From: Rossellomorea arthrocnemi
GTDB taxonomy: Bacteria > Bacillota > Bacilli > Bacillales > Bacillaceae_B
Assembly (NCBI RefSeq): GCF_904424705.1
Contig: NZ_CAJGBF010000012.1
Location: 1-64,000, forward strand
DNA length: 64,000 nucleotides
Direction of reading: 5' to 3'
The position numbers were made by a program, and so were the translations under genes. Below are positions 50,955 to 59,208 of the stretch, piece by piece. The notes under the pieces were generated by a model. That model was not told the DNA's origin and ran no database searches. It saw only the letters and a list, made by a program, of their open reading frames with translations. Positions within the stretch are counted from its first letter, which is position 1; each line of letters begins with the position of its first letter.

Positions 50955-50989
50955 GAAGGTCCGTCCTCCATATTGAGGGACGGACCTTC
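50955..50989. repeat. GGTCCGTCC palindrome
   Basis: GAAGGTCCGTCC (50955-50966) pairs perfectly with GGACGGACCTTC (50978-50989). Related GGTCCGTCCCTCAAT sequence occurs at 43943-43959 and a decayed form (GAAGGTCCATCCCTAATG) at 48891-48908. Confidence 0.7.
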
Positions 50990-50997
50990 AACATTTC

Positions 50998-51208
50998 CTA
51001 CAACCTCTGTAGAATCCCCGAGAACAAACTCAAAATCAAAATCTTACTAATCGCTGTCAACCCGGCTATGAAACCGCCAAGTGTTCTCGCTTTCAATGTC
51101 TGATCTTCCGTCAGTCAATTCGCCAAATCGGTTCACTACCCAAAATCGTATGAAAGAGAAAGACCAATAACGAATCCACAGGCAAGTCCGAGTAAGAATG
51201 GGAACCAC
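50998..51208 (-). pseudogene. Remnant of a small membrane protein gene
   Basis: Read in two frames, the minus strand gives AWWFPFLLGLACGFVIGLSLSYDFG and, after one or two indels, TEDQTLKARTLGGFIAGLTAISKILI, ending at a stop at 50998. Both pieces look like real hydrophobic protein, but no start codon or intact frame exists. It lies directly after levB (the stop of which overlaps it), so it may once have been a third gene of the levan operon. Nothing else is seen in 50836-51213. Confidence 0.55.
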
Positions 51209-51213
51209 CAAGC

Positions 51214-52773
51214 TCAACTGGATTTTAGCTTCTCCACCATTAGCTTCTTAAACGTCACTTGTCCCCCTTCCGAAAACAAAGAAATCCCCCTATCGTGAGT
51301 TCGCGGAAAGACCAAATTTGATTGGACAATCCGACCACCTTCCATAAACACCTCGACACTCGTCTTATCCACTAAAATGGTGACATGAAGCTGTTTATCA
51401 GCGGAATCGAATGGTGCCTTGCTTTCCACAAATGTCCCTTTTCTATCGGGTTGATCAGTAAAGCTTCTGTTCAAGTAAGAGTAGCCGCCTTCCAAAGAGA
51501 TTCCTGCATCGATGTGTCGGGATTGGTCTTCGGACTCTCGTAATCTGAAACCGACTTGATCAGCATCCTCCCACGAAATATCCGCCTCGATCCGATACAC
51601 CTCACCTTTGATATCCAGCGTCTCCAATCCATCCTCCACGGTGATGTTTTCATAGGTTTTAGTAAATTCCACCAACCCATCAAGCTCCTCAACAGGCTTC
51701 GAAGCAAGAAAATATCCACCCTCAGCATCATCATCCAACCTGATTTCACGTACAATCGAATCCGTTCCATTAAAACCATCATGCTCCATCGTCGGAGTGT
51801 TATCCGCATACGACCACTTATTCATCCAAGCAAAAGCATAACGCTTTTCTTCCTTATCCTCAGCCTTACCGTCTTCAAACGTCACTCCACCATACCAATC
51901 AAATCCATAATCCAGCCACTGTGGACCCGCCTGATCCGATTCAAAGGAACTGCCATTGAATTCCCCGGTCCAGTAGGCATACGTATTCGGTTCCCCGACC
52001 GCTTCTCCATTGGCACTCACTCCAAGCACCCACTTCTCCGTGCCATCGGGGGCCCTCATTTTAAAGAGATCCGGACATTCTAACACACCTAAGTCCGATG
52101 TCTGAAAATCCCCTGTAAATGTCCAGTCCTTCAGATTCTCAGATTCATAGAATCCTACCTTGGATCCTTCTGCCATGAGCATGACCCACTTGTCACGTTC
52201 GTCATCCCAGACGACCTTCGGATCACGGAAATCCTCTACTCCCGGGTTATTCAGGACAGGATCTCCACTGTAATTCTTGAAGGTTTTACCTTCGTCGGTA
52301 CTCACCCACATGTATTGCTCCTGCTCGCCGGTTTCACCGGTTGGCTGGGTCACGATCGCAATGAAGGCATCTTTTCCGAAACGTGCGGTGTTCTCCCGGT
52401 CGATGACGACGGAGCCGGACCAGGGGTCACCGTTTTTGTTGGTGTATTTCGGTATCGACACTCCCTGGTCTTCCCAGTGAAGCAGGTCTTCGGATACGGC
52501 GTGGCGCCATTCGGTTCCATTGCCTTCGGGGTAGTCTTTGTTATAGAGATAATAGTAATGGTATTTCCCTTTATAGTAGACCGGCTTTTGCGGGTCATTT
52601 TTCCATTTGTCCGGGGTCGTGAAGTGATAGGAGGAGCGGTAGGAAACATCCTCATCTACAAGCTGCTCCTTGTCTTTTTCGTGTGCCTTTGTCCACCATG
52701 CAGCCGCTCCAGCCATTAGGACGATCAGCACAATCAACATGACGATTCCCTTCTTCCTTTTTTCTAGTTCCAT
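51214..52773 (-). CDS. levB: Endolevanase LevB (GH32)
   Basis: The 519-residue protein has an N-terminal membrane anchor (about 8-28) and a GH32 five-blade propeller with the three signature motifs: WKNDPQ (nucleophile Asp60), FRDP (Arg183-Asp184-Pro185) and ECPD (acid Glu232), followed by a C-terminal beta-sandwich. It agrees closely with B. subtilis LevB, which cuts levan mainly to levanbiose. It lies 64 bases downstream of sacB, the same order as in B. subtilis. The start ATG 52773 is well placed. Confidence 0.93.
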   Translation of the reverse strand: MELEKRKKGIVMLIVLIVLMAGAAAWWTKAHEKDKEQLVDEDVSYRSSYHFTTPDKWKNDPQKPVYYKGKYHYYYLYNKDYPEGNGTEWRHAVSEDLLHWEDQGVSIPKYTNKNGDPWSGSVVIDRENTARFGKDAFIAIVTQPTGETGEQEQYMWVSTDEGKTFKNYSGDPVLNNPGVEDFRDPKVVWDDERDKWVMLMAEGSKVGFYESENLKDWTFTGDFQTSDLGVLECPDLFKMRAPDGTEKWVLGVSANGEAVGEPNTYAYWTGEFNGSSFESDQAGPQWLDYGFDWYGGVTFEDGKAEDKEEKRYAFAWMNKWSYADNTPTMEHDGFNGTDSIVREIRLDDDAEGGYFLASKPVEELDGLVEFTKTYENITVEDGLETLDIKGEVYRIEADISWEDADQVGFRLRESEDQSRHIDAGISLEGGYSYLNRSFTDQPDRKGTFVESKAPFDSADKQLHVTILVDKTSVEVFMEGGRIVQSNLVFPRTHDRGISLFSEGGQVTFKKLMVEKLKSS

Positions 52774-52837
52774 TTTTCCACCACCTACTAAAAAAAGAAA
52801 ATGCCATGTCTGACATTTCCTTTTTTGAAGTTTGCTA

Positions 52838-54307
52838 TTATTGCCCGTCGTACGTGATTTGACCTTGCTCCAGGATGCCGTTTTCTACAACAGAAGATTT
52901 CTTGTTGTTGATATCAAGCAGGAATGATGGAGCGAATGTTGATTTGTGGTCTTGGAAGTATCCACGGTTGGTCATGTAGCTGGTTACGACGAATTTGTCC
53001 GATTCTTTTTGAGGGATGACATAGTGTGCATACGTCCAAGTGACTTCGTTTGGATCAAGGTCCTGATGAAGGACAATTCCCGTTTTGTTCATTGGCTTAA
53101 ATGGTCCTGTTAGTGAGTCGGCTACATATCCGAGCATGTAGATGTCTTCATCGTCAGTTCCTTCGATGGTCATTTTTGATCCCCGTGTGCTTGTGAACAG
53201 GTAGAACTTGCCGTCTTTTTTGAAGATGTTCGGGCGTTCAATTTCGTCTGTTACCATGTTGGAAACCAGCAGCGGCTTCATTTCTTTCTTGATGGTATAG
53301 TCATCGTTGATTTCGATGATTCCCATGGCGCCGTTGGCAAGCTCTGCCAGGTCTTTCTTAGGGCTTTCCTGAAGGGCTTGGAATTCCTTCTTGAAAAAGT
53401 TCATTCCGTTTCCGTAGTATGCGCGGTTATAAAGAGAATCTTCCCCGGAATAGCCATACTCTGTTCCGGTGTTTGCTTCGAATACCAAGTATTTTTTACC
53501 GCCGTCTTCGATGTAGTGCGGGTCACGGAGCGTATGGTTGTTCATGAAGTTTCGGTCTTCAAATGCTTTCCCGACAGTTTCATACGTATCTCCGTCGCCA
53601 CCGCTGTAGATGGATTTGTGATCCTTAACTCCGTCGATATTCAATTTGTTTGACGTTTGTTCAGAGATATTCACTTGAGCCGTCGTCAATGATTGACGTC
53701 CAAACAGGCCCTTGCTTTCATTGAAATCTCCGCGGTTCGTGTAGAATAAACGGATGTCACCGTCTTCTGTAAAGAGGGCGGATCCAGACCATTCCTCTAC
53801 CTGACCTTTTAACGTTTCGTCGTTCGCTTTGTATTTGTCTTCATCGTCGAAGACACGGCCAGCGTTTTTCCAGGCATCGATGGAATCGTCGCCGACTTTT
53901 TTATAGAACATGTAGATGAAGGTGTCGTTGGCATTTTCCGGATCACCGGCGAGTCCGAAGACGATGTGGTAGCCGTTGTACTCAGCGACTGTGCCGTCTG
54001 CGTTTTGAAGCGGCCATGTATCCCATACATCCATTTTGATTTCTTTTCCGTTTTCATCAATCTTGGTTGCTGATTCTACATTTTTGATGGATGATGCGTC
54101 AAAGGAAGGGACCTTGAATTGGGCGTCTTGCTGCTGGCCGACCATGTTTTTCATGTCCTGGCGGGTGATCTGTGACGTTCCGTACGTTTCTTTGTATCCT
54201 TTTTCCGGAGCTTCGTTGGCAGATGCCGATGTGATGATGCCTCCGAACAGAATGGATGCACTTAACGAAACAACGGTTGCTTTAGTGACAAATTGATGAT
54301 AGTTCAT
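52838..54307 (-). CDS. sacB: Levansucrase SacB (GH68)
   Basis: The 489-residue secreted enzyme has a signal peptide ending near SASA (30) and the GH68 triad: nucleophile Asp96 in VWDTWPLQ, the stabilising Asp262 in RDP (261-263), and acid Glu357 in DEIERP. It splits sucrose and builds beta-2,6 fructan (levan) outside the cell. AGGAGG precedes the ATG. The upstream region shows no clear SacY-type antiterminator site; a TATACT box lies at 54369-54374. Confidence 0.95.
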   Translation of the reverse strand: MNYHQFVTKATVVSLSASILFGGIITSASANEAPEKGYKETYGTSQITRQDMKNMVGQQQDAQFKVPSFDASSIKNVESATKIDENGKEIKMDVWDTWPLQNADGTVAEYNGYHIVFGLAGDPENANDTFIYMFYKKVGDDSIDAWKNAGRVFDDEDKYKANDETLKGQVEEWSGSALFTEDGDIRLFYTNRGDFNESKGLFGRQSLTTAQVNISEQTSNKLNIDGVKDHKSIYSGGDGDTYETVGKAFEDRNFMNNHTLRDPHYIEDGGKKYLVFEANTGTEYGYSGEDSLYNRAYYGNGMNFFKKEFQALQESPKKDLAELANGAMGIIEINDDYTIKKEMKPLLVSNMVTDEIERPNIFKKDGKFYLFTSTRGSKMTIEGTDDEDIYMLGYVADSLTGPFKPMNKTGIVLHQDLDPNEVTWTYAHYVIPQKESDKFVVTSYMTNRGYFQDHKSTFAPSFLLDINNKKSSVVENGILEQGQITYDGQ

Positions 54308-54368
54308 TATGTATTCCTCCTATAAGATCGTATTCCGTATGGCGATTCAAGTTCGCCTTACATTTATC

Positions 54369-54374
54369 AGTATA
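54369..54374 (-). promoter_or_regulatory. Probable -10 box of the sacB promoter
   Basis: TATACT on the minus strand lies about 62 bases upstream of the sacB ATG. No consensus -35 is present at 16-18 bases, which fits an activator-dependent promoter. A short palindrome GGCGA-N7-TCGCC follows at about 54340-54356 in the leader. Confidence 0.45.
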
Positions 54375-54473
54375 AGAGGTGGGGCCAGAACTGGATATGG
54401 CATGGTTTGATGTCATTTTCGTCTTAAATTGATAAAGGGGAAGATGGGCTCATATGGGGGATAGAAGTCATGT

Positions 54474-54505
54474 AAAAAACGACCGCCCATCTGGACGAGT
54501 CGTTT
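54474..54505 (-). terminator. Terminator after the solute-binding protein gene
   Basis: AAACGAC pairs with GTCGTTT (54477-54483 with 54499-54505), with a T-run on the minus strand. It separates the sensor operon from sacB. Confidence 0.7.
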
Positions 54506-54516
54506 AACAGCCAGGC

Positions 54517-55785
54517 CTAAGAGGTGGATGAAAGACACGCGCCTTCCTTCCAGGCCATGTCAAACTCTTCTAATGCTTCTTGCCTTGAGCTTTCTTTATC
54601 GATGTAATCCTGCATGATTTCACCCATCTCCCGCTTGCTGCAAGGGGAAAAGGAGGACCAGTTGAAGGTGTCCGTCTCATTGATGAGCTTCAGGGTTTCC
54701 TTACCAAGTGGACCGATATCCTTAACAGGGATGTCCTTGAAAGCCGGGATAAAGTGGAATTCTTCCGTCAAGTATGCCTTGCCTTTTTCGGATGACACCA
54801 TCCAGTTCAAGAATTTTTTCGCCTCCCGTTTTTCCTCCGGGGAGGATTGGGAGTTGATGACCCAGAACCCGGGGACGCCTGCCAATATCCTGCTCTCTTC
54901 ACGATCACCAAGAGGCACGGGGAACATGCCGGCGGATATTGTTTTTCCTTCCAATAGCGGCTGGATCCAGTTTCCCTGCAGAATCATGGCGGCCTTTCCT
55001 TCTGTAAACTGTTCGAGTTCTGTATAATAATCCGTACTTGTCGGGCGCTTATTTCCGTAACGGACTGTCAGATCGATGAGGGTGAATAGATCCTGGAAAG
55101 CAGCGTCTTCACTGAAACTTGCTGAACCATCTTCCAGTCCTTGAGTGAATCCTCTCTCAGACTGGGCAAAGGCAACACTCACCATATGATGCCCGAGCTT
55201 CCAATCCTCATAATAACCGTTGGCGAAAGGCATGATCCCCTTTCCTTCCAGCTTGGCTGCCGCTTCCTCCAGCTCCCGGTATGTGGATGGTGGTGAGGTG
55301 ATGCCGGCACTGGCAAAGAGTTCCCGGTTGTAGACGATTCCGAACCCTTCAATATTCATCGGCATTCCATATACCTTATTATTAAGGGTGATACCCGACA
55401 ATACATTTTCTGACGCCCTGTCGACCCATGGTTCTTCTGACAAATCCTCTAAGAACCTGCTCCATTCTTTCGCCGCTTCCCGTCCGAGGTTGGTGAAGAT
55501 ATCCGGTCCTCTTCCTGCTGCAAGCTTCGCCGTGATATCGGAGTAATCATCCGCCGCTCCTCCTACCGTTTCCACTTTGATGGCAACTCCCGGGTGCTCA
55601 CCCTCATATGCGGAAACCATCTGTTCGAACTCACTGGCGATTTCCACCTTGGGATTTCGGATTGTAAGAGTGACCTTATCTTCCTCAGGTTGTGATTCTT
55701 TTTTCTTTTCTTGCTCCCCGCCGCAGGCTGTTAGCGTGACAGAAAGGAAGCCGATGATGAAAGCTTTAAGCAGTGTTGGTTTCAT
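54517..55785 (-). CDS. Sugar-type ABC solute-binding lipoprotein
   Basis: The 422-residue lipoprotein (LTAC, Cys21) is an extracellular family 1 binding protein: VTLTIRNPKVEIASEFEQM, GRGPDIFTNLGREAAKEW, GIVYNRELFASAGI, PSTYRELEEAAAKLEGKGI and AAMILQGNWIQPLL are typical. The ATG overlaps the response-regulator stop (ATGA). No permease or ATPase genes are nearby, so it may serve as a sensing partner of the kinase or use a transporter encoded elsewhere. Confidence 0.88.
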   Translation of the reverse strand: MKPTLLKAFIIGFLSVTLTACGGEQEKKKESQPEEDKVTLTIRNPKVEIASEFEQMVSAYEGEHPGVAIKVETVGGAADDYSDITAKLAAGRGPDIFTNLGREAAKEWSRFLEDLSEEPWVDRASENVLSGITLNNKVYGMPMNIEGFGIVYNRELFASAGITSPPSTYRELEEAAAKLEGKGIMPFANGYYEDWKLGHHMVSVAFAQSERGFTQGLEDGSASFSEDAAFQDLFTLIDLTVRYGNKRPTSTDYYTELEQFTEGKAAMILQGNWIQPLLEGKTISAGMFPVPLGDREESRILAGVPGFWVINSQSSPEEKREAKKFLNWMVSSEKGKAYLTEEFHFIPAFKDIPVKDIGPLGKETLKLINETDTFNWSSFSPCSKREMGEIMQDYIDKESSRQEALEEFDMAWKEGACLSSTS

Positions 55786-56939
55786 TCTGATTCCCCGCTG
55801 GATCGGTACTCAAACGGCGTCTTTCCGGTCACTTTTTTGAATAGTTTGGAGAAGTATTTCTCATCTTGATAGCCGAGCATCGTGGCAATGGAGTAAATCG
55901 AATCTTCTGTCCCGGCAAGCCACGACTTTGCCTGCCCTACCCGGAGAATTGTCACGAACTTCGACAGATTCATACCCGTTTCTTTCTTGAACGTCCTTGA
56001 AATATGCTCACGGGTGAGGAAAAACATTCTCGACAGCTTTTCAAGAGAAATATCTTCCATATAGTAGGTCTCAACATAAGAGACAATCTCCTTTATCCTC
56101 CTCGCCGCCTCCATTTCATCCGGGCGGCGGATCGTCCGGTACTGATTCTGTTCGAGTTGCCGGGATAGTCTTTTGAACACTTCCGGGGTGGATCCCTGGG
56201 AATCAAGTTTGTCCTGGACGAGGCGGACGGGAACGGTCATGTTCTCACTCAACCACTCTTCTGCATAAAGCCACTGATTCTCCATGGTGAACACGATGCA
56301 CAGGTTCTCCACCTCAAGATAGGTGAATGCCCTGCCGATTCTCCTGGATCTGAGTTCCTCATCCAGGGCGTCGATATGTATTTTGGGACGATTCTTCCCA
56401 TAGAAAGAGAGAAGCGTCATGTCCATTTCCTCTTCATCAGGAAGAAGGCTGGCAGCGGCATTTTCCTCTACGCTCTCACCTGAACAGATGGCGGTGATGA
56501 TCTGATTACTCCTCAGTTTCAATGCCTCTTCCAGGATTTCTCTCTGCTCGATTCCCTCTGCCGCTTCCACTTTTACTGCCTCGACTACTTTTTCAAGCAC
56601 TGCCTGAAACGCTTCTTCCTCTATGGGCTTCAGTAAATAATCGAAACTGTTCAGCTGGATAGCCTTCCTCATGTAGGTATAGTCGTCATATCCTGTGATC
56701 AGGATGATCTTACCCTTGAAGGGAAGCTGATTGATTTCTTCTATGAGTTCCATCCCCGACATCTTCGGCATTTTAATATCTGTCAAAACGATATCCGGTT
56801 TCTCATGTTGGATGATCCCAAGTGCCTCGACTCCATTTGCCGCCTCCAGGATCTCCGTGATGCCAAGTCTGTCCCATTCCCCAAGCTGACGGAGGACGTT
56901 TCTGACATTACGTTCATCATCCACGATCAATGCTTTCAT
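55782..56939 (-). CDS. YesN-type response regulator (receiver plus AraC domain)
   Basis: The 385-residue protein has a receiver domain (1-120) with DD at 7-8, phosphorylation site Asp54 (VLTDIKMPKMSG) and Lys near 104 (YLLKP), a variable middle, and an AraC helix-turn-helix pair at the C-terminus (ISLEKLSRMFFLTREHISRTFK; IATMLGYQDEKYFSKLFKK). GGGAGGGG precedes the ATG. Lying between the kinase and binding protein and upstream of sacB-levB, it probably activates this region. Confidence 0.9.
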   Translation of the reverse strand: MKALIVDDERNVRNVLRQLGEWDRLGITEILEAANGVEALGIIQHEKPDIVLTDIKMPKMSGMELIEEINQLPFKGKIILITGYDDYTYMRKAIQLNSFDYLLKPIEEEAFQAVLEKVVEAVKVEAAEGIEQREILEEALKLRSNQIITAICSGESVEENAAASLLPDEEEMDMTLLSFYGKNRPKIHIDALDEELRSRRIGRAFTYLEVENLCIVFTMENQWLYAEEWLSENMTVPVRLVQDKLDSQGSTPEVFKRLSRQLEQNQYRTIRRPDEMEAARRIKEIVSYVETYYMEDISLEKLSRMFFLTREHISRTFKKETGMNLSKFVTILRVGQAKSWLAGTEDSIYSIATMLGYQDEKYFSKLFKKVTGKTPFEYRSSGESE

Positions 56940-56953
56940 TTGGTTTCCCCTCC

Positions 56954-58663
56954 CTAACGGTCTTCCCGGAATGGAAGCGTCATGATGACCCTGAATCCAT
57001 TCCCTTCCATCCGATCTATCTTAAACGATGCTTCCTCATTGAAATTCAACTGCAGGCGTTCATAAATGTTTTTCAGCCCGATCCCTGATGTCACAGAACC
57101 TTTCTTGTGCAATGAAGCTTGGAGCCGCTCCAGTTCTTCAACTGTCATGGAGCTCCCTGTATTTTGAACGATGAATGTCATCAGGTCCCCTTCTTTTTTT
57201 CCTCGTATGATCAAAGAAGAGTGCTCATATCCTTCTTCATAGCTATGCTTGAAATAATTCTCCACAAGGGGCTGGAGAATCATGCTCGGAATTGATGCGG
57301 AAAGGACCTCTTCTTCGACACTTATTTCAGCCTGGACACACTCCCCGAAGCGTTCCTTCTCCAGGGAAAGGTACGCTTCGATATAGGCGAGCTCTTCTTT
57401 GACCGTGACCCATTGATCCGCATGGAGGGAATACCTCATCATCTTCGACAGGGAGGTGATGAGCTTGTAAACATCCTTCGCATTGGACCTAAGGGAGACA
57501 GCGCCGATCGTCTGAAGGACATTGAAAAGAAAATGTGGATTCACTTGTGACTTAAGGGCACGAAACTGATTGGTACGGCTTTCGATTTCCAGCCTATATT
57601 CCCGATCGATATGCTGATTAATCCGATTCATCATTTCGTCCATATGTTCCTCCAGGTGCCCGAGTTCATCCTTCCGGGAAGTGGAGAAGTCGATGTCCAG
57701 ATTGCCGCCTTCAATGCTCCTTACCTTTTCACTTAAGTGGACGATGGGCTTCGTGATGATATGGGAAATCACCATCACCATGATGACTCCAAGAATCACT
57801 ACACCGACACCTAATAGAATATTCGAGTACGCCGTCTCATTTACGTCCTTGAACAGGGCATCTTTCGGAATGATCTTCACGAGCTTCCAATCTTCCAACT
57901 CTCCTCCAAGGTTCTCTTTCAGAACGAGCTCATCGGGAGACGCTTCTCCTTTGAAGGTCTTCCCTTTCCCACTGGAGTAAATAGTGGTCCCCTTTTCGTC
58001 AAGGAGGGCCACCCGCGCGTCCCCCGTATCGGATAAATGCCTGATGATTGATCCGTACGAATTCACCTCCAGGTCCATCGACAAAAAGCCCAGGAATTCT
58101 CCCGTCAGGATATTCTTCACTTTGTGAAGAATGGTGAGGACCTTCGTTTTATCCGATTCTGGAATGATGGCCGCATTGGTGGCATTCTCAATCACATGCG
58201 GTGCCTCAATCAGATAATTCCCATCTGACTTGTAAAGCTCTTTAAATATGGGGGTATCGAGAAAATCCTTCTGTATCTTCGGCGCACTGAACTTCGAACG
58301 ATACACTGTTAACGCCTCTTCATCCCGTTTGAAATAAAAGCCCAGCTGTCGGATATCAGGTCGGGAAACAGAAAAAATCTTCATGCTTCTCTCGAAGGAA
58401 TCCTCTCGATCACCTTCCAGTCCCTGTTCGAACACCTGTAACACGTCGGGATCGTTGTAAAGGGCGTAAGGCAGTGAAATGATGTCCCCGAAATACCGTT
58501 CCAGCACGGATCCGCTTTCCTTCAATTCTTCCCGGCTCGTCTCAACCTCATGTTCCTCGACACTCGTCTTCGTGTTGCTGTAAATGATGAACACCGACAG
58601 AAAATACGGCAGGATGATGAACAGAATCAGCATCCCTAACAGCCTGCTGCGGACACTTCGCAT
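56954..58663 (-). CDS. YesM-type sensor histidine kinase
   Basis: The 569-residue protein has two membrane segments (about 7-29 and 282-304) around a large extracellular dCache-like sensor, then HAMP, a His_kinase domain with QVNPHFLFNVLQTI (phospho-His377) and an ATPase domain with PSMILQPLVENYFKHS and GIGLKNI. It senses a signal outside the cell and phosphorylates the regulator downstream. ATG 58663 after GGGGGCGG is preferred over the open frame from 58696. Confidence 0.9.
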   Translation of the reverse strand: MRSVRSRLLGMLILFIILPYFLSVFIIYSNTKTSVEEHEVETSREELKESGSVLERYFGDIISLPYALYNDPDVLQVFEQGLEGDREDSFERSMKIFSVSRPDIRQLGFYFKRDEEALTVYRSKFSAPKIQKDFLDTPIFKELYKSDGNYLIEAPHVIENATNAAIIPESDKTKVLTILHKVKNILTGEFLGFLSMDLEVNSYGSIIRHLSDTGDARVALLDEKGTTIYSSGKGKTFKGEASPDELVLKENLGGELEDWKLVKIIPKDALFKDVNETAYSNILLGVGVVILGVIMVMVISHIITKPIVHLSEKVRSIEGGNLDIDFSTSRKDELGHLEEHMDEMMNRINQHIDREYRLEIESRTNQFRALKSQVNPHFLFNVLQTIGAVSLRSNAKDVYKLITSLSKMMRYSLHADQWVTVKEELAYIEAYLSLEKERFGECVQAEISVEEEVLSASIPSMILQPLVENYFKHSYEEGYEHSSLIIRGKKEGDLMTFIVQNTGSSMTVEELERLQASLHKKGSVTSGIGLKNIYERLQLNFNEEASFKIDRMEGNGFRVIMTLPFREDR

Positions 58664-59056
58664 CGGCACCGCCCCCTTTCTTTCTGACAAAAACACTATA
58701 ATAGTGCCGAAAGACCGTCAATGATCCGGAAGTCGCAAGCAGTGGCTGAATATAGCCCATTTGCATTAGGTTGCACATGGGAAAGACAGTTTATGTTTTT
58801 GATGGGATGTGGGTGCAGGCCATTTTAGGACGCAGGGAGCTTCACGTGCGCCAACTACAGACGCGTTGTTGTTCTTTACTATCTCTTCTTTCTCTATAGA
58901 TCTACTGTCTGTTTTCGCTTCGGTTCCATATGTATTGCCCCCCTCACCCTCAATCTTTATATATTGACTTGAATCAAAACTGGATACCTTGTGATACAAT
59001 TTTTCCGATCTGATTCATTATCAGAAAATTAACTTTATTTTTCCTCATCCCCATCA
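58664..59056. other. Intergenic region, no convincing gene
   Basis: A minus-strand frame (58766-58999) has no good start, and the best ribosome binding site there (GAGGGGGG) leads to only 11 codons. The frame may be a gene remnant. Promoters for the kinase operon (minus) and ABC exporter (plus) must lie here. Confidence 0.4.
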
Positions 59057-59062
59057 TACAAT
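59034..59062 (+). promoter_or_regulatory. Possible promoter of the leader peptide-ABC exporter unit
   Basis: TTTATT (59034-59039) and TACAAT (59057-59062) are separated by 17 bases. The -35 is weak. Transcription would start about 25 bases before the leader peptide ATG. Confidence 0.4.
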
Positions 59063-59093
59063 GAATATATCGAAATTAAAGGAGGCTGTTTTC

Positions 59094-59150
59094 ATGAGAA
59101 ACATTGCTATGGTAACCGTTCGAATATATAAGGGTGGAACACCTTTTTAA
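59094..59150 (+). CDS. 18-residue leader peptide of the ABC exporter
   Basis: AAAGGAGG lies 7 bases upstream of ATG 59094. The frame encodes MRNIAMVTVRIYKGGTPF and then stops, 58 bases before the exporter gene. A hairpin between them covers the exporter's ribosome binding site, so the peptide probably acts by translation, sensing ribosome stalling, as in erm and bmr leaders. Confidence 0.65.
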   Translation: MRNIAMVTVRIYKGGTPF

Positions 59151-59164
59151 CGTTGACGGTCTTC

Positions 59165-59202
59165 CCCCTTATATGTGTTTTGTGAACTAACACATAAAGG
59201 GG
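59165..59202 (+). promoter_or_regulatory. Hairpin masking the exporter ribosome binding site (attenuator)
   Basis: CCCCTTATATGTGTT (59165-59179) pairs with AACACATAAAGGGG (59189-59202) with one bulged A and a 9-base loop. The AAAGGGG of the 3' arm is the exporter's ribosome binding site, 6 bases from ATG 59209. Confidence 0.7.
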
Positions 59203-59208
59203 TATGTT

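Noticed and set aside
54308-54516. SacY-type ribonucleic antiterminator before sacB
   Set aside because: No RAT-like sequence overlapping a strong terminator with T-run could be identified in the leader.
58766-58999. 77-codon minus-strand gene before the kinase operon
   Set aside because: The start has no ribosome binding site, and the good site inside it leads to an 11-codon frame in another phase.
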